A stretch of DNA of 64,000 bases, taken from contig CAIYLG010000015.1 of assembly GCA_903927025.1 (NCBI GenBank), positions 124,001-188,000 on the forward strand. The letters run 5' to 3'. Every line of letters starts with the position of its first letter. The first letter of the stretch is position 1. The DNA is from an uncultured Armatimonadota bacterium (lineage in GTDB: Bacteria > Armatimonadota > Fimbriimonadia > Fimbriimonadales > Fimbriimonadaceae). The notes under the pieces are model-generated. The model did no database searches, was not told the DNA's origin, and saw only the letters and a program-made list of their open reading frames with translations. Below are positions 7,746-17,219 of this stretch, piece after piece. The position numbers and the translations under genes were made by a program.

Positions 7746-8736
7746 TATCTTTTCTTCCCCGTTGAATAAGAACCGCTGCCAGAATGACGATTCCGCGAAC
7801 CAGTCCCTGCCAGTTAGTATCAATGCTGAACGCTGTAAGCATATTCGCGATCAGCGTCAAAAGTAAAACTCCGACAACCGTGCCCCAGATTCGGCCCTTG
7901 CCGCCCCGTAGACTCGTACCCCCAATCACGACTGCAGCGATAGCGTCCAGTTCGTAATAAAGCCCCACCGAACCAGTTCCCACCGAGTTCATTCGAGCTC
8001 CCACCAGAACCGAAGCAAGGCCCACTAATCCACCTAAAATCGTGTAGACGGCAAGCTTCACTGTTTGAACGTTGATGGCAGAGTACTCGGCCACACGCTG
8101 GTTCGCACCGACGGCAATCACATACCGTCCGAATCGGGTGCGGTTCAGAACAAAGCCCGCCCCAATTGCGACCAACACGAAGATGAGGGCGCTCCAGTAG
8201 AAGTCCACAGACCCGCCGCCCGCGTTCTTAACAAACGGGATTGGGATGCCGCCAAAGCCAAAGTCCTGTAGCGCTGGAACCGTCGAGCGAATCTCACCGC
8301 CATTCCCGAGCACAAGCGCAATCGACCGGAAGCCCGCCAACCCGCCGAGAGTAACCACAAACGCCGCCACACGCCCGTAGGCGATGATAAATCCGTTCAC
8401 GAACCCCGAGAAAGCACCAATGAGGATCCCGCCCAGAACGGCGAGGAGAATCGCCATGTTGGGGCTCATCCCAGAACTGGCGAATTTATTCACCAGGAGA
8501 ATTCCGGCAGCTCCGCACATGGCGGTCATGCTGCCCACGCTGAGGTCGATGCCGCCAGAAATAATGACCAGCGTCATTCCCACCGCGATAATGCCGACCG
8601 CGGCGTTCTGGCTCACCAGATTCCGCAGATTTTCAATCTGCAAGAAGTTGCCCTTTCGGGTGATGACGTTGATGACAAACAGGATGACTAGCGCAAGCAG
8701 CGCGCCGTACTCCGTGAGAATGTTGTTCCGCTTCAT
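7738..8736 (-). CDS. Sugar ABC transporter permease (RbsC/YtfT-like)
   Basis: 332 residues from the ATG at 8736, with about 8-10 membrane segments. Motifs VGMTLVIISGGIDLSVGSM and GARMNSVGTG are typical of the BPD_transp_2 family of ribose, xylose and related importers. The ATG overlaps the ATPase stop in an ATGA arrangement, indicating translational coupling. The C-terminus overlaps the start of the binding-protein gene by 8 nt. The family works as a homodimer with the duplicated ATPase encoded upstream. Confidence 0.92.
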   Translation of the reverse strand: MKRNNILTEYGALLALVILFVINVITRKGNFLQIENLRNLVSQNAAVGIIAVGMTLVIISGGIDLSVGSMTAMCGAAGILLVNKFASSGMSPNMAILLAVLGGILIGAFSGFVNGFIIAYGRVAAFVVTLGGLAGFRSIALVLGNGGEIRSTVPALQDFGFGGIPIPFVKNAGGGSVDFYWSALIFVLVAIGAGFVLNRTRFGRYVIAVGANQRVAEYSAINVQTVKLAVYTILGGLVGLASVLVGARMNSVGTGSVGLYYELDAIAAVVIGGTSLRGGKGRIWGTVVGVLLLTLIANMLTAFSIDTNWQGLVRGIVILAAVLIQRGRKDND

Positions 8737-10202
8737 GCCGCCGCTACTCCGGCCGCAAGATGCATCACGGCCTCCTCGTTCAATTCCTCGCCCTTGAGCT
8801 CTCCCACGATCTTTCCATCTCGCATCACGACTGTTCGGTGGCACAGCCCGATGATCTCGGGCAGTTCGGAAGAGATGACGATGCATGCCATGCCTTCTGA
8901 TGCCAGCTTCTGGATCAAGTTGTACATCTCACGCTTCGCACCCACGTCCACGCCTCGAGTGGGCTCATCCAGGATGATAATCCTGGGCTTGATCTCCAGC
9001 CATTTTGCAATCGAAATCTTCTGTTGGTTGCCACCGCTGAGATAGACAGTTTCCTCAGTAAGGCTCCCAGCTCGGATGTCCAAATCAGACTTCCATGTCT
9101 CTGCGCTTTCGCGTTCCGACTTTTGGTTGATCACCACTTCCCCGTAGGAGCGGAGGTTCGCCATCGTCACGTTCTCAATCACGTTGAGGGAGAGGTGGAG
9201 GCCGAGGTGTTTTCGATCCTCGCTGACATAGGCAATGCCATGCTTCATCGCCTCTTTCGGACTCCGAATTCGACACGGCTTGCCGTCAATCTTGATGGAG
9301 CCTTCTCCAATCGGTCGGATACCGATGACCGCTTCTGCAAGCTCCGTTCGACCAGCGCCAACGAGCCCCGCCAAGCCCAAAATTTCTCCGGGCCGCACCG
9401 TGAGCGTCGCACCGCCGATGTTGTCCAACTCAAGAATAGGTGCCGCCTCGGGCGAGGAGGATTTGGGTGGAAAGAATTCTGATAGCGGACGCCCAACCAT
9501 AAGCCCAGCCAATTCAGAGGGAGTCGCGGCTTTGGCCTGGACGGTGGCCACAAAGGCTCCGTCTCGCAATACCGTCACCCGGTCGCAGATGGCGCAAACC
9601 TCGGGGAGCCGGTGGGAGATGTAGAGAACAGTGGTTCCTTTAGCCCTCAGCTTCCCTATTAGTTCAAACAGCGATTCCGCTTCGGGCTCGCTGAGGACCG
9701 CAGTAGGCTCATCCATGATCAGCACAGAGGCATTCAGAGCCAGCGCCTTGGCGATCTCGACAAGCTGCTTGCCCGCAATAGACAGCTCGCCGACCTTTTG
9801 CTGGGGTGAGTAGGTCGCATGGACCTGCTGTAGGAAGCCCTCCGTCAATTCACTCATCTTTGCACGGTCCAGCAGACCGGCCTTGGTTAGTTCATGGCCC
9901 AAGAAAACGTTCTCGGAAATCGTCAGTTCATCCACCAGGTTGAGCTCCTGGTGAATCATGACGATGCCATGCTTTTGGGCATCTCGGACGCCGCCGAGCG
10001 CGACCGGCTTTCCGTCGACGAGCACAGTTCCGGCAGTTGGCTTCTGCACGCCACCAAGGATCTTCATGAGGGTGCTCTTGCCCGCCCCATTTTCACCCAC
10101 GACGGCGTGTACCTCACCCTCTTCAAAAGAGATTGAGACCCCTGTCAGCGCCCGCACCGATGGGAACGCCATTTCAATGTCCTGGACCTCCAGTTTCGAC
10201 AC
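8733..10202 (-). CDS. Sugar ABC transporter ATP-binding protein (duplicated, RbsA-like)
   Basis: 489 residues with two fused ABC domains. The first has Walker A GENGAGKST (36-44) and Walker B VLIMDEPTA. The second has the usual degenerate Walker A (GLVGAGRTE), an intact signature LSGGNQQK and Walker B IIILDEPTRGVDVGAK. This layout is that of RbsA/MglA/XylG. The GTG at 10202 is chosen because homology begins at once after it (KLEVQDIEMAFPSVRAL) and the length fits the family (about 490-510). The longer open frame to 10457 would overlap the divergent ThuA-like gene. First gene of the importer operon. Confidence 0.92.
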   Translation of the reverse strand: MSKLEVQDIEMAFPSVRALTGVSISFEEGEVHAVVGENGAGKSTLMKILGGVQKPTAGTVLVDGKPVALGGVRDAQKHGIVMIHQELNLVDELTISENVFLGHELTKAGLLDRAKMSELTEGFLQQVHATYSPQQKVGELSIAGKQLVEIAKALALNASVLIMDEPTAVLSEPEAESLFELIGKLRAKGTTVLYISHRLPEVCAICDRVTVLRDGAFVATVQAKAATPSELAGLMVGRPLSEFFPPKSSSPEAAPILELDNIGGATLTVRPGEILGLAGLVGAGRTELAEAVIGIRPIGEGSIKIDGKPCRIRSPKEAMKHGIAYVSEDRKHLGLHLSLNVIENVTMANLRSYGEVVINQKSERESAETWKSDLDIRAGSLTEETVYLSGGNQQKISIAKWLEIKPRIIILDEPTRGVDVGAKREMYNLIQKLASEGMACIVISSELPEIIGLCHRTVVMRDGKIVGELKGEELNEEAVMHLAAGVAAA

Positions 10203-10263
10203 GAGCAGTATTCTATCTTCAACTGAAATTCTAAGTACGGTTATGGCGCGGTAATCTGCCGGA

Positions 10264-10992
10264 ATGGTCTTACCCATCCTCGCATGCGCCGCTGTCCTCA
10301 CGGGGTTGCCGCAAGCATCCACCCCCCATCGGTCGATCTTGGTCTTCTCCGGATCCAAGGGATTTCGCCACGATTCCATCCCAAATGGAAGGGCCGCGAT
10401 CCTGAATCTAGGCATCGAAAGGGGCTGGACGATCACTTTCTCAGAAGACGCCAACATTTTTCAGCCGAAAAAGCTTCAGTCGTTCGATGCCATCGTTTTT
10501 CTGAGCACCACCGGGAAGTTTCTCGATAAGGATCAGGAGAAGGCACTCGTCGGATTCATCCACCACGGCGGTGGATATGCGGGCATTCACGCGGCTGCCG
10601 ATGCCGAATACGAATGGCCTTGGTACGGTCAGCTTGTGGGAGCATGGTTCGCACACCACCCAGCTCAGCAGGTCGCCGAAGTTAAGATTGAGGACACCAC
10701 CAGCCCGATCACCCAGGGCCTCCCCGCTGTCTGGTCTCGCAAGGACGAGTGGTACGACTATAAAGTCGATCCTCGCGACAAGGTGCACGTGCTCGCGTCC
10801 CTCAACCAGTCGAGCTACACCGGTTCGACGATGGGGGCAGACCACCCGATTATGTGGTCCCACGAGTTCGAAGGCGGCCGCTCTTGGTACACCGGAATGG
10901 GGCACACCCAGGAGTCCTACCAGGACCCCCTTTATCTCAAGATGATCGCCGAAGGCATCGAATGGGCCTGCGGCAACAGCAAGAGGAAGTAG
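10264..10992 (+). CDS. Exported ThuA-like protein (GATase-like fold)
   Basis: 242 residues. A signal peptide (about 1-20) is followed by ILVFSGSKGFRHDSIPNG, the start of the ThuA (PF06283-type) domain, and the later motifs FIHHGGGYAGIHAAAD and HPIMWSHEFEGGRSWYTGMGH. ThuA is linked to trehalose and other disaccharide catabolism in rhizobia, where its partner ThuB is a Gfo/Idh/MocA dehydrogenase that makes 3-keto sugar. Here a Tat-exported Gfo/Idh/MocA gene follows 88 bp downstream on the same strand. The exact reaction of secreted ThuA-like domains is not established. Divergent from the sugar importer (61-bp gap). Confidence 0.85.
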   Translation: MVLPILACAAVLTGLPQASTPHRSILVFSGSKGFRHDSIPNGRAAILNLGIERGWTITFSEDANIFQPKKLQSFDAIVFLSTTGKFLDKDQEKALVGFIHHGGGYAGIHAAADAEYEWPWYGQLVGAWFAHHPAQQVAEVKIEDTTSPITQGLPAVWSRKDEWYDYKVDPRDKVHVLASLNQSSYTGSTMGADHPIMWSHEFEGGRSWYTGMGHTQESYQDPLYLKMIAEGIEWACGNSKRK

Positions 10993-11080
10993 TATTCACG
11001 GGTCGATTCCAAAGCTGGTATCGACCTATCTTTTTGGATCCACACCGGATGGTGTAAAACACAGCTTCGAAGGCTTCACT

Positions 11081-12394
11081 ATGGCAAAAGAAATTTCAAG
11101 AAGAGACGTCCTGCGCGGTTCTGCCGCGGCGGTAGTCGGTTTAACAATCGGTCAAGCGGCCGCCGCAAGTCCCCAGCCAACGAAGGCTCCCAACGGACGC
11201 CTTCGCTTTGGAATTATTGGGTGCGGTGGTAAGGGTTGGAGCGGCATGGCAGCCGCATCGGAGCATGGCGACATCGTAGCCCTGGCCGACATCGATGCCC
11301 AAAATCGAACCAAGGCGATGCTGGAGCACCCACGCGCCGCGGCATTCGATGACTATCGCAACCTGTTCGAAGCGATGAAGGGCAAGTTGGATGCCGTCGT
11401 TATCAGCACGCCGGATCACCACCACAGCATCGTCTCCTCGCTGGCCATGCACCAGGGCCTGCACTGCTACACGGAGAAGCCTCTGTGCCGTACGATTTGG
11501 GAAGTCCGCCAGTTGATGCGGATCGCCAAAGAAACCGGCGTTGCCACCCAAATGGGCAACCACAGCACCGCCTCCACCGCCATGCGCAAAACTGCCGCCG
11601 TCATCAAGCGCGGCGACTACGGAGCAGTGAAGGAAGTTCACCTCTGGACCGACCGAGCCAAGGGCTGGTGGCCACAGGGCGTCGAGCGACCAAAGCCAAG
11701 CAAGGCTCCCAAGACGGTGGACTTTGACCTCTGGCTTGGCCCAAGACCGACCCGACCTTACGCAGAGGGCTACCACCCATTCTCCTGGCGCGGCTGGTGG
11801 GATTTCGGTACGGGGTCGCTCGGCGACATGGGCTGCCACATCTTCAACATGCCGTTCATGGCCCTTGACCTTCGCGACCCGCTCGCGATCACGGCAAAGA
11901 CCAGCGGCCACAACCGCGACAGCTACCCTGAGTGGGTAGAAGTCCACTACGAGTTCGGCCCACACAACGGTCGACCGGCTCTGGATGTGTTCTGGTACGA
12001 CGGTGGACATCGCCCGCCCGCATCCCTCGCTTCGGACTTCACGTATGGCGGCAACGGCGTCATCGTAGTCTGCGAGAAGGCGACGATCTATAGCCCAGAC
12101 GAGTCGAACACCAAGTTCATGCTCCAGGGTGGCGGCACGATCCCCGACATCAAGGTCGACGAGTCGCCCGGTCACATGGCCGAGTTCGCACGAGCCGCCC
12201 TCGGTGGACCTCCAGCCGTCTCGAACTTCCCCAACTACGCTGGCCCCCTCACAGAGACGGTCCTGCTGGGCAATCTCGCCATCTGGGCAGACGGCCCACG
12301 CGTCGAGTGGGACGCCAAGCGCATGTCCGTAAAGGGCAAGCCCGAGTACGACGCCCTCATCCGCCCCAAGTTCAACCCCGGCTTCGGGGTCTGA
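11081..12394 (+). CDS. Tat-exported Gfo/Idh/MocA family oxidoreductase (1)
   Basis: 437 residues. The N-terminus has a twin-arginine signal (ISRRDVLRGSAAAVVGL), so the folded, cofactor-loaded protein is probably exported. The Rossmann motif FGIIGCGGKGWSG (about 44-56) binds NAD(P), and CYTEKPLCRT holds the EKP motif of the family. The C-terminal domain has HPFSWRGWWDFGTGSLGDMGCH, common in the Planctomycetes/Armatimonadota exported group. It probably oxidises or reduces a sugar or glycoside hydroxyl. Located between the ThuA-like gene and a strong terminator. Confidence 0.9.
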   Translation: MAKEISRRDVLRGSAAAVVGLTIGQAAAASPQPTKAPNGRLRFGIIGCGGKGWSGMAAASEHGDIVALADIDAQNRTKAMLEHPRAAAFDDYRNLFEAMKGKLDAVVISTPDHHHSIVSSLAMHQGLHCYTEKPLCRTIWEVRQLMRIAKETGVATQMGNHSTASTAMRKTAAVIKRGDYGAVKEVHLWTDRAKGWWPQGVERPKPSKAPKTVDFDLWLGPRPTRPYAEGYHPFSWRGWWDFGTGSLGDMGCHIFNMPFMALDLRDPLAITAKTSGHNRDSYPEWVEVHYEFGPHNGRPALDVFWYDGGHRPPASLASDFTYGGNGVIVVCEKATIYSPDESNTKFMLQGGGTIPDIKVDESPGHMAEFARAALGGPPAVSNFPNYAGPLTETVLLGNLAIWADGPRVEWDAKRMSVKGKPEYDALIRPKFNPGFGV

Positions 12395-12399
12395 AGTGC

Positions 12400-12433
12400 A
12401 AATGGAACGCTGGCCCGAGCCAGCGTTCCATTT
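12400..12433 (+). terminator. Terminator after oxidoreductase 1
   Basis: Perfect 15-bp inverted repeat (12400-12414 with 12419-12433), 4-nt loop, A-rich on the left and ending in TTT on the right. It lies directly after the stop codon and could work in both directions. Confidence 0.75.
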
Positions 12434-12668
12434 AGCCCCGATTCAACCCCAAGGGTGGCAACACCTCAATCCCAAAAGGGGTTCATTCTTCGGCTGACGT
12501 CCGAATCGATTAAACCGGGCCGGTTGTCGCAGTTAGGCCACATCAAATGTCGAGGGTCGGTGTCGCGGATCCGAACATGCATCGGACTCTCTCAGCCCGC
12601 ACATCCCGTCGTAGAATGTAGTTCCAACGACGGACTTCGTCTATCGAGACCCCGGCAAGGACATCTGA

Positions 12669-13100
12669 ATGCAAAGGTTCATCAACCGGAATCACGCTCT
12701 TGCGTTCGGCGTTTTTTTGGGCTCATTCGTGATGTTGCAGGGTTGCGATCCAGCCACGACGGCGATCAAAGTGCAAAACACGAGTGACCGTGCGGTTCGC
12801 GCCGAGCTTCTAGACAGAGGACCTGGCACCGCCGCAACCGTCCTACCGGGGACAACGGTTCAGCTCTCGGACCGGAACTTCATCGGCAGTTCCATCGACG
12901 TCTCTTACACAGACACTGCCACCGGAAAGTTCCTCTACGCCAAGCGATACCGGCGAGAGAACATGGAGGGCAGCTACGCGGAAGGCGCGATCACGCTCAA
13001 GTGCCCACCTCCTAATGGGGTAGAGACGATCGAGCTAAAGAAGAAGCCAAAAGCGATAATCCCGAAACGTTTGGGGCAGTCGCCCTCAAACCGCCCCTGA
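12669..13100 (+). CDS. Putative lipoprotein of unknown function
   Basis: 143 residues with a signal and lipobox FVMLQGC (Cys26), then a compact domain (IKVQNTSDRAVRAELLDRG...) that looks like a small beta-rich fold, and a basic C-terminal tail. No family is recognised. AAGGAC about 5 nt before the ATG is a plausible Shine-Dalgarno. A TAGAAT hexamer at about 12611-12616 could be its -10. The preceding 12434-12660 stretch contains no other gene I can support. Confidence 0.65.
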   Translation: MQRFINRNHALAFGVFLGSFVMLQGCDPATTAIKVQNTSDRAVRAELLDRGPGTAATVLPGTTVQLSDRNFIGSSIDVSYTDTATGKFLYAKRYRRENMEGSYAEGAITLKCPPPNGVETIELKKKPKAIIPKRLGQSPSNRP

Positions 13101-13119
13101 CGAAACGCTGCCGCCCCAA

Positions 13120-13160
13120 ACAAAAATGGCCCCGAGGCAATGCCTCGGGGCCATTTTTGT
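13120..13160. terminator. Bidirectional terminator between convergent genes
   Basis: A 41-bp perfect dyad centred on 13140 with GC-rich inner arms and flanking AAAAA/TTTTT runs. It can terminate both the lipoprotein gene (plus) and oxidoreductase 2 (minus). Confidence 0.85.
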
Positions 13161-13167
13161 TACGTTC

Positions 13168-14565
13168 CTAGTACCAGTATTCGCGCTTTGGATTCATGCC
13201 GGGCTGGGGGACCGGGTAGCGGCCGTTGGCGCCTGGCATCAGCGGGGAGTCGTCTCCCTGCTTGAGCTGGTCGAGGTTGGGTGCGAACTCGTGGTCGCAG
13301 TTCAACATCTGGTCAAACGTGATGACCTGCCCGGTGTGGGCGGCCATACGGCCCATGCTGGAAGTGACCGAAGCCTCGACACCGCGCTTGACCTCGTTGT
13401 ACGGCTTATCATTGCGAACGGCGAGCACAAGGCTGTCCCACTCGTTCTGATACGGGTTGGTGTTGTCCGTAGACTGCCAAACCGGCTTCGTGTTCGTGTT
13501 CTGTCCCTTGTAGATGGCGGCAGGACCGTTGTAGTCGTTGGCTCGAGCGGCGATGGCGCTTCCCTTGGTGCCGTGGACATAGCTGGAGTAGATGCCCTCC
13601 GCTCCCTCGACGCACCGGCCGTCAAAGTACATCTTGGTGCCGTCCTCAAACGTGTACTCCACCGAGTAGGTGTCGAAGTTCTGGTCGACAAACGGAATCC
13701 CTTCCGCATTGGTCTTGTAGTGCCTTCCACCCAGTGCCTGAGCCTGAACCGGCCAAGCGTTCTTCATCCAGCAGAGATGATCGATGTGGTGGATGTAAAA
13801 GTCGTTGAAGTTGCCACCGCTTGCCCAAAGGAAGCTGTGGAATCGGCGCACCTGGTAATCAAGGTGGCTAATATTGTCCGGCTTGGGGAGCGAGTTAAAG
13901 AAACCGGCTGGGCCGTGCATTCGGTAGCCGCGCATCACGAGAATCTCGCCAAGCTGACCGTGCTGAATGCGATCATGCAGCTCAATCAGAGGCTTGTAGT
14001 GACGGGACATCAAACCAACACCAACCTTGAGGTTGGCGGCAGAGGCTTCTTCGCCAAGCTTCAGCATCTTCTTGCTGGCAGGGCCGTCCACCGTAACCGG
14101 CTTCTCCATGAAGACGTTAAGCTTCTTGGAGATGGCGTACTGGAAGTGAACCCATCGGAAGGCGGGAGGGGTGGTGAGGATGACGATGTCGCCAGGTCTA
14201 AGGGCATCCATCGCATGCTTGTAGGCATCCCAGCCAAGGAACTTTCGGTCCGCAGGAACGTCCATTCGGTCGCTGAACGTCTTGCTTAAGTTGTCGTAGC
14301 TCGCACTGAGGCGATCCTCAAATGCATCGGCCATCGCGACCAGCTTAATCGGGCCGGTCTTGGTAGAAAGCGCGTTTGCCGCCGCTCCGCTACCGCGTCC
14401 ACCGCAACCGACGAGGGCTACCTGGATTAGGTCGCTGCCGCCAGCATGAACGTTGGGGAAAGTGAATCCGGAGAGCACGGTGGCAGCTGCCACCCCGCCC
14501 GTTGCCTGCAGAAACTGTCGTCTAGATGGATTTTCGTTATTGTCCGTGCTCATGTTCTTTGCCAT
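13168..14565 (-). CDS. Tat-exported Gfo/Idh/MocA family oxidoreductase (2)
   Basis: 465 residues with a classic Tat signal (NPSRRQFLQATGGVAAATVL), the Rossmann motif VALVGCGGRGSGAAAN, the EKP motif NVFMEKPVTVDG and a C-terminal domain containing SGGNFNDFYIHHIDHLCWM. Probably a periplasmic NAD(P)-containing sugar oxidoreductase. ATG 14565 is used; an ATG four codons later is equally possible, and neither has a clear Shine-Dalgarno. Divergent from a third oxidoreductase and convergent with the lipoprotein gene. Confidence 0.9.
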   Translation of the reverse strand: MAKNMSTDNNENPSRRQFLQATGGVAAATVLSGFTFPNVHAGGSDLIQVALVGCGGRGSGAAANALSTKTGPIKLVAMADAFEDRLSASYDNLSKTFSDRMDVPADRKFLGWDAYKHAMDALRPGDIVILTTPPAFRWVHFQYAISKKLNVFMEKPVTVDGPASKKMLKLGEEASAANLKVGVGLMSRHYKPLIELHDRIQHGQLGEILVMRGYRMHGPAGFFNSLPKPDNISHLDYQVRRFHSFLWASGGNFNDFYIHHIDHLCWMKNAWPVQAQALGGRHYKTNAEGIPFVDQNFDTYSVEYTFEDGTKMYFDGRCVEGAEGIYSSYVHGTKGSAIAARANDYNGPAAIYKGQNTNTKPVWQSTDNTNPYQNEWDSLVLAVRNDKPYNEVKRGVEASVTSSMGRMAAHTGQVITFDQMLNCDHEFAPNLDQLKQGDDSPLMPGANGRYPVPQPGMNPKREYWY

Positions 14566-14810
14566 TGAGTGCCCGATGCACCACTCGCTATTCCTCGTCG
14601 AATAGAGTCCGCAGCCTCAAAGATGAGCGGACTCGACTGATGCCGACTATTATGCTCGGCAACAGCTTCGTTGTTGCGAGTTTAGACCGAACTCCGTGCG
14701 TTTCGCAGGATCAGACTAGGCCCGTCCGATCCATCCAACTTACCGGCTTAACGAAACGTCCAGTTTCCAGTAAGATCGCGTTGGAGTTCGATAGGATTCC
14801 GACTCATTGT

Positions 14811-14815
14811 GGAGG
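14811..14815 (+). promoter_or_regulatory. Shine-Dalgarno GGAGG that fixes a TTG start
   Basis: GGAGG lies 8 nt before TTG 14824. An in-frame GTG at 14809 overlaps this site, so TTG is the better start for oxidoreductase 3. Confidence 0.55.
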
Positions 14816-14823
14816 CAGAAGAT

Positions 14824-16185
14824 TTGTCTGAGATAGAAAAGAATACTGACTGGACTCGACGTCAATTTATCGTAAGAACCGGTGCCGCGGCGGCAGCCGG
14901 AGCAGTTGCCCCGTTCGCCCTGGCATCAGCTCCAGGGTCACTCAAGGGGATTTCGCGATCTGCGAATGAAAAGCTCGTGATTGGGCTTGTCGGCTGTGGA
15001 GGAATGGGCGCGGCGAACATGCGCAATCTCATGAACTTCCCCGATGTGGAGATCGCCGCCGTTTGCGACGTCGACGAAAACAGAATGCCGGGTGACATCT
15101 CAACAGTCGAAAAGAAGTACGGCCGAAGACCAGACGTATACAAGGATTACCGAAAAATCCTAGACCGAAAGGACATCGACGCCGTCATTGTGGGAACCCC
15201 AGACCACTGGCACGCTCTGGTTCTCATTCACGCATGCCAGGCAGGAAAGGACGCCTACTGCGAAAAGCCGATTAGCCACAACATCGTGGAAGCCCAGTAC
15301 ATGGCCGAAGCGGTGAAGCAACACAAGCGAGTGGTTCAATGCGGAACCTGGCAGCGCAGCACCAAGGAATTTACTGACGCGATCGACTACATTCGTTCCG
15401 GCAAACTTGGCCGCGTCACCCTCTGCCGAGCATGGATCTCAGATGACTTCCGTGCAGGTCGACAAAAGCCCACTACTCCTCCCGCCGGGTTGGATTACGA
15501 CTCCTGGGTGGGACCGGCCGCAATGCTTCCGTACCAGTCCAACCGATGCCACTGGAACTGGCGATGGTTTATGAACTTTGGTGGAGGACTCAGCACAGAC
15601 TGGGGCGTTCACATGATGGACATTGCTCTACTCGGCATGAGCAAGGACGAGAACCTCGTGATGCCTACGAAGGTCAGCGCATTTGGCGGTCAGCTGGCGA
15701 TCCTCGACGATGACCGAACCGCACCCGACAGCATGGAGGCAATTTACGAGTTCCATGATCCCAACTTCACCATGCACTGGTCAATCGGGCGAGACCACCC
15801 TGGAAAAGAATCCCATGGAACTGAGTTTGTCAGCGCTGATGGCCGAACGCTGAGAGTGTGGCGAGGTGGATGGAAGGTTCTGGATTCCGGAGGCAAAGAA
15901 ATTCCAAAGGAAGAGTCGGCTCCGCCGCCCAACCACTGGAGAGACTTTGTGGACTGCGTCAAAACACGCAACAAGCCTCGAGCCGATCTTGGATCCGTGG
16001 CTCAAACCACCATCGTCTGCCACCTTTCAAATGCCGCGTTGTACGCCGGTGAAACCGTCCACTGGGACGGGGAGAGAAACGACATTGCCGGCAAAGCTGG
16101 CAAGAACACCCTCTCCTACAAGAGGCCGTATCGAAAGGGATACAAACTTCCGGTGTACAAGCCACTTTCCACCGAAGTGGGCTAA
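14824..16185 (+). CDS. Tat-exported Gfo/Idh/MocA family oxidoreductase (3)
   Basis: 453 residues from TTG 14824, placed 8 nt after GGAGG; GTG 14809 would add five residues. A Tat signal (DWTRRQFIVRTGAAAAAGAV) precedes the Rossmann motif IGLVGCGGMGAANM. GTPDHWHALVLIHACQAGKD and CEKPISHN are diagnostic of the exported Gfo/Idh/MocA subgroup. The C-terminal part has MNFGGGLSTDWGVHMMD. It likely acts on a sugar or glycoside outside the cytoplasm. A separate promoter is expected in the 14566-14810 gap. Confidence 0.9.
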   Translation: MSEIEKNTDWTRRQFIVRTGAAAAAGAVAPFALASAPGSLKGISRSANEKLVIGLVGCGGMGAANMRNLMNFPDVEIAAVCDVDENRMPGDISTVEKKYGRRPDVYKDYRKILDRKDIDAVIVGTPDHWHALVLIHACQAGKDAYCEKPISHNIVEAQYMAEAVKQHKRVVQCGTWQRSTKEFTDAIDYIRSGKLGRVTLCRAWISDDFRAGRQKPTTPPAGLDYDSWVGPAAMLPYQSNRCHWNWRWFMNFGGGLSTDWGVHMMDIALLGMSKDENLVMPTKVSAFGGQLAILDDDRTAPDSMEAIYEFHDPNFTMHWSIGRDHPGKESHGTEFVSADGRTLRVWRGGWKVLDSGGKEIPKEESAPPPNHWRDFVDCVKTRNKPRADLGSVAQTTIVCHLSNAALYAGETVHWDGERNDIAGKAGKNTLSYKRPYRKGYKLPVYKPLSTEVG

Positions 16186-16238
16186 AGACACCTGTGCCTT
16201 GCCGTCCGCTATCGTGCAGACGGCAAGGCAATTGGCGG

Positions 16239-17219
16239 CTAGTTCTTCAAAACTCGAAGATACATTTTGGTTCCGCGGTAGGTCCGCAACAAGCCCTTCC
16301 TCGTTTCGTCGCTCACCAGCGTTAGTGCCGTCGACAGTGGATCGGCGATCAGCCCGTTAGGACTAAGAATCGTCACCTCAACCCTGGTGGTGCTTGCCAT
16401 ACCCGTGTGCGGATTCACCACGTGTGAATAGTGCTTTCCGCCGATCTCTACGAACTGCTCCGTATCCCCAGAGGTTGAGACAGCACAGTTGGCCACCTTG
16501 ATCTCAACATTTCCGTGCTCAGTATCCGCGTTGGGAACTTCAATCGTCCAACCCTTCGTTCCCGGTGGCGGACCAGTGACAACAATGTCGCCTCCCATCT
16601 CCACAAGGGCGTGCTTGATTCCGAACCGCTTGAGCACCGTCTGTGCTTCGTCATCGGCATAACCTTTCGCGATGGCCCCCAAATCGAGGCGCATCCCAGG
16701 AATCGCCAACTTCACGGTCTGATTGCGCTTGTCCAGCGTCATCATCTTCCATCCGACGAGTTTCCGCGCCCGCTCAACATCTTCAGGCGCGGGCAGAACG
16801 TGCGTCTTTCTCGCTTTGCGCCACAGCAGGACTTCAGGGCCAGAGGTCACGTCGAACATCCCGTCCGATCGACTTGAGATCTCTTGTGCCACCCACAGGA
16901 CTTTGAACAGCTCGGGCGAAACCTTCTTAGCCGGGCCACCAGCACCGTCGCTCAAAAGGTTCAGCTCGCTGTTCTTGCGGTAGTCGCTCATCATCGTATC
17001 GAGGAAGGCGATTCGCTCAAAAGCAGCCGTACACGCTTTTTCTGCGGTCTGTTTGTCGTACGCATAGACAACTAACCGCGTATCGACCCCCATGTGGTAC
17101 TCGGTGAAGGTAAAACGTGTCAGTTCCCGCGCGTGCGAAAAAGCGCACAGCGCGGAACGGCTGCAAGCAACGGTGCATACCGCAATGACGATCCGGACGA
17201 AGTTAAACAACCCCTTCAT
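16239..17219 (-). CDS. apbE: FAD:protein FMN transferase (ApbE family)
   Basis: 326 residues from ATG 17219 (another ATG lies at 17231). ApbE uses FAD to attach FMN covalently to a Ser/Thr of target redox proteins in the periplasm. Seen motifs are LDLGAIAKGYADD, VEMGGDIVVTG, YSHVVNPHTG and ADPLSTAL, the flavin and Mg-binding signature set. The N-terminus is a signal-like hydrophobic stretch (NFVRIVIAVCTVACS). I see no obvious FMN-accepting protein in the window. Its 5' end overlaps by 35 bp the 5' end of the divergent SUMF gene, so at least one start or promoter is unusual. Confidence 0.9.
   Translation of the reverse strand: MKGLFNFVRIVIAVCTVACSRSALCAFSHARELTRFTFTEYHMGVDTRLVVYAYDKQTAEKACTAAFERIAFLDTMMSDYRKNSELNLLSDGAGGPAKKVSPELFKVLWVAQEISSRSDGMFDVTSGPEVLLWRKARKTHVLPAPEDVERARKLVGWKMMTLDKRNQTVKLAIPGMRLDLGAIAKGYADDEAQTVLKRFGIKHALVEMGGDIVVTGPPPGTKGWTIEVPNADTEHGNVEIKVANCAVSTSGDTEQFVEIGGKHYSHVVNPHTGMASTTRVEVTILSPNGLIADPLSTALTLVSDETRKGLLRTYRGTKMYLRVLKN

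Noticed and set aside
11141-12175. 344-codon minus-strand open frame over oxidoreductase 1
   Set aside because: Shadow of a well-supported gene; no signal, motif or ribosome site.
12455-12787. 110-codon open frame before the lipoprotein at 12669
   Set aside because: It overlaps the lipoprotein start in another frame and has no signal, motif or ribosome site.
13126-14289. 387-codon plus-strand open frame
   Set aside because: It is antisense to Gfo/Idh/MocA oxidoreductase 2, which has Tat and Rossmann motifs; the plus-strand frame also runs through the terminator hairpin.
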